In this document: positions 9,853 through 21,100 of the stretch, in pieces | How positions within the stretch are numbered: the stretch's first letter is position 1 | Layout of the letters: each line of letters opens with the position of its first letter | Origin: Nitrosomonas sp. sh817 | Lineage (GTDB): Bacteria > Pseudomonadota > Gammaproteobacteria > Burkholderiales > Nitrosomonadaceae | Direction: 5' to 3' | Assembly (NCBI RefSeq): GCF_030908545.1 | Contig: NZ_CP133083.1 | Coordinates: 558,001-622,000 of the forward strand | Length of the DNA: 64,000 nt | Made by a program: the position numbers and the translations under genes | The notes under the pieces: generated by a model | The model's input: the letters and a program-made list of their open reading frames with translations, nothing else | Database searches by the model: none | What the model was told of the DNA's origin: nothing

Positions 9853-10659
9853 ATGTCTATAATTTCCGACAATCTTATACATTTTCTTGCTCGTTCTGCT
9901 AAAGATAATCCCTTAAGACAACTTGAGGTATGTACGCAAATATTTGAACAAGGACTGCGTACTTCTGTAATGCAGGTTAAGTTTCCGGATGGTTCATTTG
10001 TTTTTAATCAAGTTATTTGCTTTACAGATATTCCTCTGAAGGAATGTGATGATCATACGTCTATTTACGGTAAATTTGGCATCGGATTTAAGAAGTCATT
10101 TGTGAAAAATGCTGGTGGTAATCCAGCAAGATACTTTGTTGATTACGCTACAGGTAATCATAATAATGAAAGACGAGGGGTTCCCTATTTGAATCTTTGG
10201 GAGCAATTTAAGTTCGTGATGGCGCTACGTAATCAGTTAGTGAATGATTCTGAGTTTAAGCTTCTGAATAAAGACGGAGAAGTTGTGTTTACTACAGAAA
10301 TGCTGAATCAATATGTGAGTAGTGCGATCTATGCCTTTTCTTTTGATAAAGAAATGGGTGATCTTGGTCCTGCTCGTGACGAAACTAAAGAAATTGATCT
10401 TTACTATAAAGAGCGGGAATGGCGACTTGTTCCGTCAGCTGTTGACTTGCAGCTTGGTATTGTTAATGAGATAAGTAATGAAGCTTATTACAAGTTTAAT
10501 CGTAGTGATGTGAATATGGTTGTTGTTCCAAATGAGGATATTCGAATTAAGCTACTAAATTACTTTCTTAATATTCCAAATGATTCTGAAGAGCGCTTGG
10601 TTCAATTTAAGGAAAATCCTTTACCTATAATTCATTATGATGATCTGCAAAAGTGGTAA
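9853..10659 (+). CDS. AbiGi-like abortive-infection family protein
   Basis: 268 residues. The segment CFTDIPL (56-62), His68 and YGKFGIGFKK (72-81) resemble the conserved N-terminal block I associate with the AbiGi family (putative antitoxin of the lactococcal AbiG phage-resistance pair). The N-terminus NLIHFLARS also fits. I cannot confirm the match without a profile search. Base composition is clearly more AT-rich than the flanking genes, which suggests acquisition by transfer. No AbiGii-like partner is adjacent. Next to it are an orphan HicB-like gene upstream and a convergent 44-codon ORF downstream. The ribosome binding site before ATG 9853 is weak. Confidence 0.55.
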   Translation: MSIISDNLIHFLARSAKDNPLRQLEVCTQIFEQGLRTSVMQVKFPDGSFVFNQVICFTDIPLKECDDHTSIYGKFGIGFKKSFVKNAGGNPARYFVDYATGNHNNERRGVPYLNLWEQFKFVMALRNQLVNDSEFKLLNKDGEVVFTTEMLNQYVSSAIYAFSFDKEMGDLGPARDETKEIDLYYKEREWRLVPSAVDLQLGIVNEISNEAYYKFNRSDVNMVVVPNEDIRIKLLNYFLNIPNDSEERLVQFKENPLPIIHYDDLQKW

Positions 10660-10683
10660 ATTTCCTGGATTGGTATAGTTTTT

Positions 10684-10818
10684 TCAGGCTGCATTTTTAT
10701 GAAATTTTTCTTGTAAATTATCTTTGTCGGCTTTTAAGCATAAAGTAATCGATAGGATTGCCTTAATTTTGGTCAAGTCATTCTCTTGATTGCGTTTTTT
10801 AGTTTTCTCCTCAGTCAT
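10684..10818 (-). CDS. Small charged protein, 44 residues
   Basis: ATG at 10818 reads MTEEKTKKRNQENDLTKIKA and ends TGA at 10684. A near-consensus ribosome binding site (AAAGGAGATCG) sits just upstream of the ATG, which is the main support. The product is rich in Lys, Glu and Asn with a short central hydrophobic patch (ILSITLCL). It is convergent with the AbiGi-like gene and divergent from the 936-residue gene, so it occupies most of an otherwise empty 287 bp gap. No family recognised. Confidence 0.45.
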   Translation of the reverse strand: MTEEKTKKRNQENDLTKIKAILSITLCLKADKDNLQEKFHKNAA

Positions 10819-10946
10819 TCGATCTCCTTTAAAGAGGACAGGTTTACGGCTCCTGCCATTTGACGCCTCCGCCGCTTTTCCCTATAGTCACCAGCAGAGG
10901 TTCCTCTTCATCGCAACGACAATCGCCAACCATCAGGAGGCCGGTC

Positions 10947-13757
10947 ATGAAAAAAATCAGCGACTATTCCAAGTATCAGAATATCCTGCCGTACGACAGC
11001 GAGATTTTCGGTGTGTATCAGCCGATGATCGGCTGGAAATCCAAGCGTATTCAGCAACGCATCGATAAAGGGTTTCGCGCGGATTTGAGCAAGGTGCGCG
11101 ATCAGTTGTTCAAAGGCTATCGCGGCAATTTCGAGATGGTGCTGAACGAGCGCGGCATGCTCGACAAGATTTCGCGGCTGGATACCGGCAGCAACGAAGT
11201 GCCGCGCAAGGGGGCGATGGGCAGTTTCGTGATTGAGAATCTGACGCGCGAATTGCCGCCGCTGGAGCGTTACGACGAGCGCATCTGGGATCGGTTGATC
11301 GACGAGGAACGCATCAAGACCACGTTGAACCGCGAGGTGATTCCGAACATCATGGAATGGTATCGCGGCGCGCAAGAGCCGCGTGCAAATAGCCGCGTGG
11401 AGCAGACCAATGCGCTGGCGGCGGAGCAATTGCAGCGCGAATCGGCGGTGGCGGGTTATGTGCTGCATCTGAAGCAAACCAAACAGTTTGAGGCGCTCAA
11501 GCAATTGTTCTATAAGCCAGGTGATCATTGGGCCAATTTGCAAAAGCTGCTGAGTTTCAAGGACCCGCTCGATTACATGGATCCGTTCAAGGACCTCGGA
11601 CGCGCCGGGTTGTCGCCGATCGGCATCGTGCATTTGTTTCGCCAGTATTTCTTCGAGTTCGACACGTTTCTCGGCCCGGCGGTCGGGCATGTGTGGCTCA
11701 GTCCCGGCAGCAGCGTCGAGCTGGTCGAAGTCAGCACGCGCCGCACGCTGGTCGAACGCACGCTGGAAACCTCGCTGGAAACGGTGTTGAGAACCGAGAA
11801 GTCGCTGACCGAGGAAGACGAACTGTCGCAAGCGGTGAAGGAAGACAACAAATCCGATACCAAATTCGGCATGAACGCGACCGCCAACCAAAGCTGGATC
11901 GGCGGCAGCGCCAGCGCTTCAGCGAGCATCGACATGGCCAATACGCAATCGAAAGCGCGTGAAGTGACGCACAAGCACATGCGTCAGCAGACCGAGAAAA
12001 TTTCCACCGAGATTCGCAAGAACTACAAATCCACCTTCCGCACCGTTACCGAAACCACCGATACCTCGAGCAAGCGTTACGTGTTGAACAACACCACCGC
12101 CGAGCTGCTCAATTACGAGATGCGCCGCAAAATGCGCCAAGTCGGCGTGCAAGTGCAAGATATCGGCACGTATTTGTGCTGGCAGACGTATGTCGACGAT
12201 CCGGGGCGGCAGTTAGGGATTTCCAAGCTGGTGCATTTGGCCAAAGGCCCGGAAGTCGGCGAAACGCCGCCGCCGGAAGCGATTCCGATGCCGCAGGCGG
12301 TCTCCACCGAATTGAGCATGGATATTCCATTCGTGCCCAAAACCGAAGATACGTTGCCGGAAGACGATATGGATGAAGTCTACGCCGAAGGCAAGGAGGT
12401 GAATCTGGACGATAACGAGGGCGAGCCGGAGAAGGTTCAATGGCATTTCGGCGGCTTCAAGGCGCAGTGCGACCAGCCGGGTTATGAATATGGCGAAGAT
12501 GGCTTCATTACGTTCGACTACGGCGGCAACGATATCCGCTTGCAGCTCGATGACGTGGAGGAAGTCTCGCCGGGTTCGATCCGTTTTTCGGTCAAGGTCA
12601 AGCATGTCAATTTCCGCAACGTATCGCCGCTGCGCGTGATCGCCAAGATCACCTGGCAGCCGACCAAGAAGTTGCGCGACGATATCACCGCGCAGAACGA
12701 CCAGAAAATCAGCGAATTCAACGAAAAAACCCGGATGGAGTTCGAACAGGCATTTGTCGAAGCGGCGCGCGACCGCATCAATAAGATGTCGCGCATCGAA
12801 TCGCGCAAGTACGAGGATTTGCGCGAGGAAGAACGCATCGTGGTGTACCGCTGCCTGATTCAGGACATGCTGACCAAGGGTTTGCCGATGCCGGACGATC
12901 GTACGCGGCATGTGGTGTCGGAATTGCTCAATACGATTTTCGACATCGACAAAATGCTGTATTTCGTCGCGCCGGAATGGTGGCGTCCGCGCTTGCATCA
13001 AAGCCACCAAGGCTTGGGCGGCATCCGCAAACCTTCTACTGTCGAACCCGCACCCGCTGCAGCGAGCGGTTCGGTTTACACGCAGATCAAAGGCAAGCTG
13101 AGCAAGAATCTGGTGACATCCGCTGCGATCAAAGCCGAAGATTCGCAAATCGCGGCGACCGATACCGTCACCTGGGGCGGGGCGCACGATAACCGCGTCG
13201 ACAATTACTACATCACCGAAGAATCGGAACCGGCCAAGCTCGGCGCGTCGCTCGGCTGGCTGCTGCAACTCGACGGCGACAACATGCGCAACGCGTTTTT
13301 GAATGCGCCGTGGGTCAAGGCGGTGATTCCGATCCGCCCCGGCCAGGAGCGCGCGGCGATGAATTGGCTGCAACGCTTGCATGTCGAAGGCACCGACGGC
13401 TTGGACGACAATTACGTCGCGCCGCCGGCAGAGCTCGCCAAAATCCCGCACAGCGGTCCGAATGTGACGATCCGCGACGCCATCAACCACTTGTGCGACG
13501 TGGTGGCGGAAAAACACGCCAAGTCGATGCAAGTCGGACGCTATCCCGGCGACGAAATCAACGACGATAACCGCGTCTCGGCGACGCCGGTCGACAAGGT
13601 TTACGAGCACGGTTTTTATCCGCTGCAAGGCGGTTTTCGCGCGTTGCAGGCGGGTGAGGATTTTGAAGTCTTCGATCAATGGGTGGAAGTGCTGCCGACC
13701 GATCAAGTCGTGCCGGTGCCGGTGGCGTACGATCCGAAAACCGGGCGGCAGTTGTAG
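10947..13757 (+). CDS. Large protein of unknown function (936 residues)
   Basis: I do not recognise a family. ATG 10947 follows a strong ribosome binding site (CAGGAGG), which fixes the start. There is no signal peptide or membrane segment. Residues 1-240 are mixed alpha/charged. Residues 255-400 form a striking Ser/Thr/Glu-rich stretch with amphipathic segments (TRRTLVERTLETSLETV, then SASASASIDMANTQSKA and KISTEIRKNYKSTFRTVTE), suggestive of a fibrous or membrane-interacting region. An acidic proline-rich linker covers about 436-497. A probable beta-domain (QWHFGGFKAQ), a helical part, and a C-terminal domain with SLGWLLQLDGD and AVIPIRPGQE follow. The next gene starts 15 bp downstream and encodes a caspase-like protein, so the two are almost certainly cotranscribed. 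A long open frame on the opposite strand (12213-13886) is a shadow. Confidence 0.75.
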   Translation: MKKISDYSKYQNILPYDSEIFGVYQPMIGWKSKRIQQRIDKGFRADLSKVRDQLFKGYRGNFEMVLNERGMLDKISRLDTGSNEVPRKGAMGSFVIENLTRELPPLERYDERIWDRLIDEERIKTTLNREVIPNIMEWYRGAQEPRANSRVEQTNALAAEQLQRESAVAGYVLHLKQTKQFEALKQLFYKPGDHWANLQKLLSFKDPLDYMDPFKDLGRAGLSPIGIVHLFRQYFFEFDTFLGPAVGHVWLSPGSSVELVEVSTRRTLVERTLETSLETVLRTEKSLTEEDELSQAVKEDNKSDTKFGMNATANQSWIGGSASASASIDMANTQSKAREVTHKHMRQQTEKISTEIRKNYKSTFRTVTETTDTSSKRYVLNNTTAELLNYEMRRKMRQVGVQVQDIGTYLCWQTYVDDPGRQLGISKLVHLAKGPEVGETPPPEAIPMPQAVSTELSMDIPFVPKTEDTLPEDDMDEVYAEGKEVNLDDNEGEPEKVQWHFGGFKAQCDQPGYEYGEDGFITFDYGGNDIRLQLDDVEEVSPGSIRFSVKVKHVNFRNVSPLRVIAKITWQPTKKLRDDITAQNDQKISEFNEKTRMEFEQAFVEAARDRINKMSRIESRKYEDLREEERIVVYRCLIQDMLTKGLPMPDDRTRHVVSELLNTIFDIDKMLYFVAPEWWRPRLHQSHQGLGGIRKPSTVEPAPAAASGSVYTQIKGKLSKNLVTSAAIKAEDSQIAATDTVTWGGAHDNRVDNYYITEESEPAKLGASLGWLLQLDGDNMRNAFLNAPWVKAVIPIRPGQERAAMNWLQRLHVEGTDGLDDNYVAPPAELAKIPHSGPNVTIRDAINHLCDVVAEKHAKSMQVGRYPGDEINDDNRVSATPVDKVYEHGFYPLQGGFRALQAGEDFEVFDQWVEVLPTDQVVPVPVAYDPKTGRQL

Positions 13758-13772
13758 GATATTACTGTTGCT

Positions 13773-15020
13773 ATGCGCATCAACCAGCCAAACCAGCCGG
13801 TTAAGCCAATGATTGAGCCCGTGCGGCAAGCTGTGATAGACGCCATTCAGCCAGTTGCGCAGCAGGTCATTGAGCAAATCGAACAACCAAGCATTGTTGC
13901 AAATGCGCGCACGGCATTACTGGTTGCTCAAGTTAATTACCCGCGTAAATCTCAGGCCAATGAAGATCCGCAAAAGAACCCTGCGACCTATCTGAAAATG
14001 GCGAAAAATTACAAAGATTATTTACTACAACAGGGTAAAGCTGAGCGTGTCGTCATTTTCGATTTTCTTAACGGGACCTTCATCGAATTCAAGAAAGGAG
14101 GCGCAAAAGATGGACAAACCATACAGCCTAAGCGCGATGCTTTGCTGGCAAAGAATTATCGTTACAATATCAATGGCACTTTGAAGTTAAAAGTATCTCC
14201 GGCGGAAAAGCAGGTGAATTCACGGTTGTACTATAGTGGTGCGCATGAATTAGCCAAGCAATTAACCGGGAATGAAGACGGGGATATATCGAAAGCCGAT
14301 TACGACAAATGGCCGGGTGGCAAGGAAAACAGCATGTCCGTGTCCGATCTGTATGAGATTGCGGCAACGCAACCCGCTGCATCACTGTGTGAAGTGCATT
14401 TCATCGGGCATGCGATTGCAGATGGCCCGGTAATCGTGAATACCCCTAACTACAAACGCAAACAGTTTGATAAGGATGCGCGGCGGGATGATTTTACCGA
14501 TTCTGAGCTTGCTCATGTTTTCGGCGGACAAGAGCTAGCCAAGTTTCAGGCTGCTTTTACAAATGATGCATTTTTGGTCGTTTGGGGTTGCGAAGCGAGC
14601 CGCTATCCCCAATTGCTGATTCTGCAAGCGAAAGCAAAAGCCAAAATCTCATTGACCAAGAAGGAAGAACAACAATATCGCGCTAAACTGGATGCCGTGC
14701 TCGGTAAAGAACGTGATGAATTGCGCGCATTGATGCGTAATCTGTATGCAACGCATCTTGCCAAGGCAGCAGCTAAACCGGTTTATTCCGCTCCACCCGG
14801 AACCGGTTCGGTACACGAAGGCGAGGAAAATACCGATACGAGTGGCGCGGTATTCAATCCGGTGATGATGCATGTGGAGTTGTCACAACACAAGAGTCAA
14901 TTACGTTTTTACAAAGAAATGGGTGTGGATTTTATCGATAATGGCGCATTCAAACCCACTAATTCCGTGGCCGTCGAGTATCAGGGACTTGGGCGCGGCT
15001 ATGCAATTTATAAATCTTAA
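13773..15020 (+). CDS. Caspase/CHAT-like cysteine peptidase candidate
   Basis: 415 residues. Two separated motifs suggest the caspase-clan His/Cys dyad: EVHFIGHAIADG (207-218, candidate catalytic His213) and AFLVVWGCEAS (266-276, candidate Cys273). Each follows a hydrophobic beta-strand, as in CHAT, gingipain and metacaspase folds. The N-terminal 45 residues are Pro/Gln/Ile-rich and low-complexity; RTALLVAQVNYP then begins a beta-strand that would open the fold. Assignment is by pattern only; the spacing and the Ala after the His (usually Gly) deviate from the common HG motif. It follows the 936-residue gene by 15 bp, so this peptidase candidate and the large protein probably act together. 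It could also be a non-catalytic relative. Confidence 0.5.
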   Translation: MRINQPNQPVKPMIEPVRQAVIDAIQPVAQQVIEQIEQPSIVANARTALLVAQVNYPRKSQANEDPQKNPATYLKMAKNYKDYLLQQGKAERVVIFDFLNGTFIEFKKGGAKDGQTIQPKRDALLAKNYRYNINGTLKLKVSPAEKQVNSRLYYSGAHELAKQLTGNEDGDISKADYDKWPGGKENSMSVSDLYEIAATQPAASLCEVHFIGHAIADGPVIVNTPNYKRKQFDKDARRDDFTDSELAHVFGGQELAKFQAAFTNDAFLVVWGCEASRYPQLLILQAKAKAKISLTKKEEQQYRAKLDAVLGKERDELRALMRNLYATHLAKAAAKPVYSAPPGTGSVHEGEENTDTSGAVFNPVMMHVELSQHKSQLRFYKEMGVDFIDNGAFKPTNSVAVEYQGLGRGYAIYKS

Positions 15021-15190
15021 GCCATAGACATCGCAAAGCCCGCAATATGATTATTCAGTTATAGCCAGAGTGCTGGATGAATAGATTTACCCTGATCATT
15101 TTCTTACCGATCCAAGCGCTGCATTGAACGTTTCTCGCAGGCGGGTTTTGTCCGCATGAGGCCTGTGCTGGAGTTTCTCTGAACGATCTG

Positions 15191-18100
15191 CTATATCCAG
15201 CCGTCGTGCTGCATCACGCTACCGACTAAATGGGTTGCAGCCTCGGCGCTACCCGCGATTTCAACCGTGAGCCAGCTGCGGTCTATTTCGTTGTTTTCCA
15301 GCCGGGCCAGTTGCATGCTAAGTTCGTCATCCGTTGCCGCGCGGCCTAGGGTATGGTTGTAAATCGTCTGGATAAAACCGGTATCCGTCAGTTCCCGCAA
15401 ACCGGCGCGCTGCTGGAACCAATCCAGAATCGCCTCCGCATCGTAAGGCTGTTGCAGTGTTTCGCGGCCGAGCTGCCATTCCGCCGCAGTGGCATCGCGG
15501 CCAAAGAAACTGTGCGCCAGGCGCGCGAGGATGGCTTCGACCGGATCGTGCGCGATTACGGTCGTTTCGCCGCTGTTGAACGCAATCGCTTCGGCGTTTC
15601 TGATATCGAGCATGGCGCCATCGCTTAAGCGGGTTAATTGCAAATAATCTCCCGCCATTTCCAGATGCACGTCGCCGCGATGCCCGGTCATGCGCAAAGT
15701 GTCGTGCCCGGCGCCGCCATCGGCGCGCAACGCCAGTCCCAGCGGTAAATAGCCTTCATCGTTGGCGCTGCCGGTGCCAGCATCGCGTACGGTATCGAGC
15801 CGGATGATCGCCGGATCGCCGGCCAGGCCGGCGAGCAATTCATCGCCGGATTTGTCTTGCAGTCCCAGTTCGATGGTTTCCGGCAAGCTGCGGAAAGCGG
15901 CAAGAATACCGCCGGTATCGACGCCGGTCCAGTTTTGGATACCGTTGCCTTCCGCAGCCGTCAAATCGCGGCCTAGCCAGGTTTTCGCCAGATGATGCGC
16001 GGCTGCTTCCGCTTCGGAATAAGCGGACGCAATCGTTTCGCCGCTCGAGAATTCGATCAATTCAACATCAGTCAGCGTGTCGGTTTCCCCCGTCGCGTTG
16101 GTCAGCGTGATTTGCGTACCGGTGATGGCGATACGGTAATCCGCCGGTTGTCCGTCCTGGATGGCGCGGTCGAAGCCGAAACCGCCGTTCAAGCGGTCGT
16201 TGCCGCTGCCGCCGTTCAATTGGTCATTGCCTGCGCCGCCGAAAACGATATCCTGCCCGGCGTCGCCCGAGGTGCGATCATCCCCGCCGAGGCTGCCGAT
16301 TGTGTCGTTGCCGCCGCCGCCCGATAGCGTGTCGTCGTCCGCGCCGAGGACGATGAATTGATTCTGATCGTCGCCCGCGGCGAAATTTTGTCCGCTGCCG
16401 CCGGTCACCCGCACAGCGCCGACGATCGATGCGAATGCAACATTGTCCAGCTGGATAACGGTGCCGGGAGGCAATTGCCGGGCGTCGATCACCAGCAGAT
16501 TGCCGGTTGCGCCGGCGCCTGCCGGACTGCCGATGAGAATCGGCAATGCTGGCGGTTGATCGCCGGTAACGCTTGGTGTGATGGTATAGACGCTGACCGG
16601 ATCGCTGCCGGGCAGTTGCGCTAAGAATTGCCGTGCTTGCGCCGCCAAGCCGCTGGCCGCGTTACTGCTCAATCCGCCGATTTGCGCCAGCGCCGTAATC
16701 GCGCTTGCCTCGGCTTGCGCCAAGCCCAGCGCCGCCGGCCGTCCGGTGACGTTCAATCCGGCGCCGGTTGGCAGGCTGACCGTCAACAAAGGATTACCCG
16801 CTGCATCCGCCGCCAGCGGAATATCCGCGTAATCGCGGAATAACGAATCGGGATCTTCCTGCCGGGAGGACTCAACGGCCGAAACGACAGTGACGACAGT
16901 GCCGTCCGCTTGAGTCGTTGTCGTGGTGGCTGCGCCGTCGGTCGTTGTGGATGTGGCGGTACCGTCATTATTACTGCCGCCTCCGCCTCCGCCACTGCTT
17001 GAAGAAGTGGGGATCGATACGGTAATGCCGTTGCCGCCGGTATCGGCAATCGTGACCGCGGCATCCGCACCCGCCGCCCAATCCTCGGCAGCGGCCAGAT
17101 TGTAGGCCGTCGCATCGGTGGAAGCCGTGCCTGCTTTGTTGAGCAGCAGATTGACCGCGGCCTTGTCGGTGCTGCTCAAAGTGAGGGTGAACGTTGTGCC
17201 GGAGGTGATTTCAACATCGGCGGTGTCGGTCAGTGTGTAGGTGCCGCCGCCCTCGCCGGTGAAGGTGAAGGCCGAGGCGTCGATATCGTTGGCCGCGCCG
17301 CTGGCTTTCAAGAATCCCGATCCGGTCACGGTCAGCGCGCCGGTGCCGGTATTGTAGGCGGCCGATGTGATCGCGGGGGCGGCGACACTCGACGCGGTGA
17401 TGCCATTGCCGGTTAGATCGGCCACGGCTACCGCCGCACTGGCGCCAGCCGTCCAATCCTCAGCGGCGGCCAGGTTATAAGTCGTGCCGCCGGTGGAAGC
17501 GGTGCCGTTTTTATTGACGATCTGATTGATGGCGGCTTTGTCGGTGCTGCTCAATGTTACGGTGAATGCCGTACCGGAGGTGATTTCAACGTCGGCGGAG
17601 TCGGTCAGCGTATAGGTCGCGCCGTCTTCGCCGGTGAAGGTGAATTTGGAGGCGTCGATATCGTTCGCCGCGCCATTCAGCTTCAAGAAGCCGGTGCCGG
17701 TGACTACCAGCGCGCCGGTGCTGGCGTCGTACGTGGCCGACGTGATCGCAGGCGTTGCGACATTTGAAACCGTGATGCCGTTGCCGGTGGCATCGGCGGT
17801 ATCGCCACCGGTGGCATTGGTGTTCCAGTCGTCCGCCGCGGCCAGATTGTACGTGGTGCCGCCGGTGGCAGCGGTGCCGTTCTTGTTGGCGATTTGATTG
17901 ATGGCGGCTTTGTCGGTGGCGCTCAGGGTGATCGTGAATGCCGTGCTCGAGCTGATTTCGACATCGGCGCTATCGGTCAATGTGTAAGTGGAGCCGCCTT
18001 CCCCGGTGAAGGTGAATTTCGACGCATCGATGTCGGCTCCGCTGCCGTTGGCTTGCAGATTGGTGCCGGTTACGGCCAGCGATCCGGACGAGGCATCGTA

Positions 18101-21100
18101 AGTGGCCGAGGTGATGCGCGGATTGATTGACACCGTAACCGCGTTGACGGCATCGCTGATATCGGTGGCGGCATCGGCGGCGCTCAACCAATTATCGGCG
18201 GCCGCCAGATTGTAGGTCGAACCGCCGGAAGACGCCGTTCCGGTTTGATCCAGTAAGGCATCGGCGGCGGTTTTGTCCGCTCCCGATAAGGTAACGCTGA
18301 ACGACGTGCTGGAAGTGATCTCGACATCCGATGCGCTGGTAATGGTGTAGGTAGCGCTTGCGGTTCCGCCGGTCAACGTCAGGGTGGAAATATCGATGTC
18401 GTTGCTGGCGCCGGTCTTTTTGAAAAGATTGCTGCCGGTAACAACCAAAATGCCGGTATCGGAATCGTAGGTGGCCGACGTGATCGTGGGGGTCTGCACA
18501 TTGCTGACGGTGATGCCGTTGCCGGTCAGATCGGCAACCGCGATCGAAGCCGCGGTGCCGGCCATCCAGTCTTCAGCCGCCGCGATATTGTAGGTCGTGG
18601 CGCTCGAAGACGTTGTGCCGTTCTTGTTCAACAATCCGCGTACCGCCAACTGGTCGTCTGCATTGAGCGTGACGCTGAAGGCAGTGGCCGACGTCACGTC
18701 GACAGACGAAGAGGTCAGTGTGTAGCTGCCGCCTTCACCCGTCAGCGTCAGCAGTGAAACCGTCACATCGTTGCTGGCGCCGCTGTTGGCAACGAAGTTG
18801 GTGCCGCTGACCGTCAGCACGTTGGTGCTGGCGTCGAACGTGGCGGAGGTAATCGCAGGCGCGGCGTAGTTGCTCACCGTGATGCCGTTGCCGCTGGTGT
18901 CGGCGACGGCAGCGGCGCTATCCGCGCCCGCCGCCCAATCCTCGGCGGCGGCCAGATTATAGGTAGTGCTGCCGGCCGATGATGTACCGTTTTTATTCAG
19001 CAACGTCTCGACGTTGATCAAGTCCGCGCCGGTCAAGGTCACTGAAAACGAAGTTCCCGACGTAATTTCCACATCGGTTGCCGTGGTCAGCGTGTAAGTT
19101 GCGCCACCTTCGCCGGTGAAAGTCAGCTTGGATAAATCGATATCGTTGGTTGCGCCGCTCTTTTGCAAGAAGCCAGTGCCGGTTACAGTCAGCACATTGC
19201 TGTTGTAATCGTAAGTGGCCGAGGTGATCGCCGGCGCCGCGACATTCGAGACGGTGATGCCGTTGCCGGTGGTATCGGCGACGACGGCGGCGGCATCTGC
19301 ACCGGCGGCCCAGTCTTCCGCCGCAGCCAGGTTGTAGGTGGTGCCGCTGGTCGAGGAAGTGCCGTTCTTGTTGATGAATTGGTTGACCGCAGCTTTGTCG
19401 GTAGCGCTTAGCGTGATGGTGAACGCCGTGCCGGAAGTGATTTCGACATCGCTGCTGTCGGTCAGCGTATAGGTTGTGCCGCCTTCGCCGGTGAAGGTGA
19501 ATCGGGAAGCATCGATATCGTTGGCGGCGCCGCTGGCTTTCAACAATCCGCTGCCGGTGACCACCAGTGCGCCGGTACTGGCATCGTAAGTGGCGGAGGT
19601 GATCGCCGGTGCCGCGACGCTGGATACGGTGATGCCGTTGCCGGTGGTGTCGGCGACGACGGCGGCGCTGTCCGCGCCGGCTGCCCAGTCTTCCGCAGCA
19701 GCCAAATTATAAGTAGTGGCACCGGTCGAACTGGTGCCGTTCTTGTTGACGATTTGATTGACCTCGGCTTTGTCGGTGCTGCTCAAAGTCACGGTGAATG
19801 CCGTTCCGGAAGTAATTTCAACATCAGTGGAATCGGTCAGAGTGTAGGTAGCGCCGCCTTCACCGGTGAACGTGAATTTGGAGACATCAATATCATTGGT
19901 TGCTCCGCTTAGCTTCAAGAAACCGGTACCGGTGACTACCAATGCACCGGTACTGGCATCGTAAGTGGCGGACGTGATCGTCGGAGCGGCTACGTTACTG
20001 ACGGTAATGCCGTTGCCGGTGGTATCCGAGATATCCGTATTGCCGATAATCGTGTTCCAGTCATCGGCAGCGGCTAAGTTGAAAGTGGTGCCACCGGTCG
20101 AGCTGGTACCGTTTTTGTTGATGATCTGGTTGACCGCGGCCTTGTCGGTGCTGCTCAATGTCAAGGCAAATGAAGTACTGGAGGTAATTTCGACATCGCT
20201 GGTGTCGGTCAGGGTGTAGGTCGAGCCGCCTTCGCCGGTGAACGTCAGCAACGACGCATCGATATCGTTGGTTGCGCCGCTGGCTTTGACCAGGTTCGCG
20301 CCGGTGACGGTGAGCGTGCCAGTGCTGGCGTCATACGTGGCGGAAGTGATCGTAGGTGTTTGCACGTTGCTGACGGTGATGCCGTTGCCGGTGGTGTCGG
20401 CGTTGCCGCTTTGCGCCGGATTCCAATCCGCTGCCGCGGCGATATTGTAGGTGGTGCCGCCGACCGAGGAGGTGCCATTCTTATTCAGCAAGCCTTCGAC
20501 GTTGAGCTGGTCGGCGGCATTCAGTGCGACGGTAAATTGCGTGGCGGAATCGAGCTCGACGTTCGATGACGTGAGGGTGTAGGTCGAGCCGCCTTGGCCG
20601 GTCAATGTCAGTTTCGAGACATCGATATCGTTGGCTGCGCCGGAGGTGGCGGTCATGTTGGTGCCGGTGACAACCAATGAATTGGTGCTGGCGTCGTAAG
20701 TGGCTGAGGTAATGACCGGCGGTACCACCGCGGTGGAAATGTCGATGTCATCAATGGTCAATTCCACCGCGCTGCCGAATACGAAGCGGATTTCGTCGAT
20801 ATTGGCGAAAGCCGAATTGAAACTCAGGGTGCCGCTGTATATCGAGCCGATATTGCTCAACTGGGTGTAGCTGATATTGCCGGTGGAATCGTTGACGGTC
20901 ATATTGACCGCCTCGGCGGACACGATCAAGCCGCCGTCGCGGTAACCGGCGACCGTCAAGGAAGTGGACGCGCCGCTCGGGCCATTGTCGAAATTGAATG
21001 AATTCAGTTTGAAATCCGAGCCGTCGGCAGATTTGAAGTAAAAACCGGTTACCGAAGCGCCGCTGTAATTGAGCAGGATCGACCGCCCGCCGGATTGATT

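Noticed and set aside
10908-11891. Open frame of 327 codons on the minus strand
   Set aside because: Antisense to the same 936-residue gene; no start signal and no recognisable domain.
12213-13886. Open frame of 557 codons on the minus strand
   Set aside because: It is antisense to the 936-residue gene, which has a strong ribosome binding site. The minus-strand product is Arg/His/Asp-rich with no domain, as expected from a shadow of a GC-biased gene.
17010-20710. Regular ~370 bp repeats suggesting a CRISPR or satellite array
   Set aside because: The units are fully coding and in frame, far too long for CRISPR repeats, and lack unique spacers.
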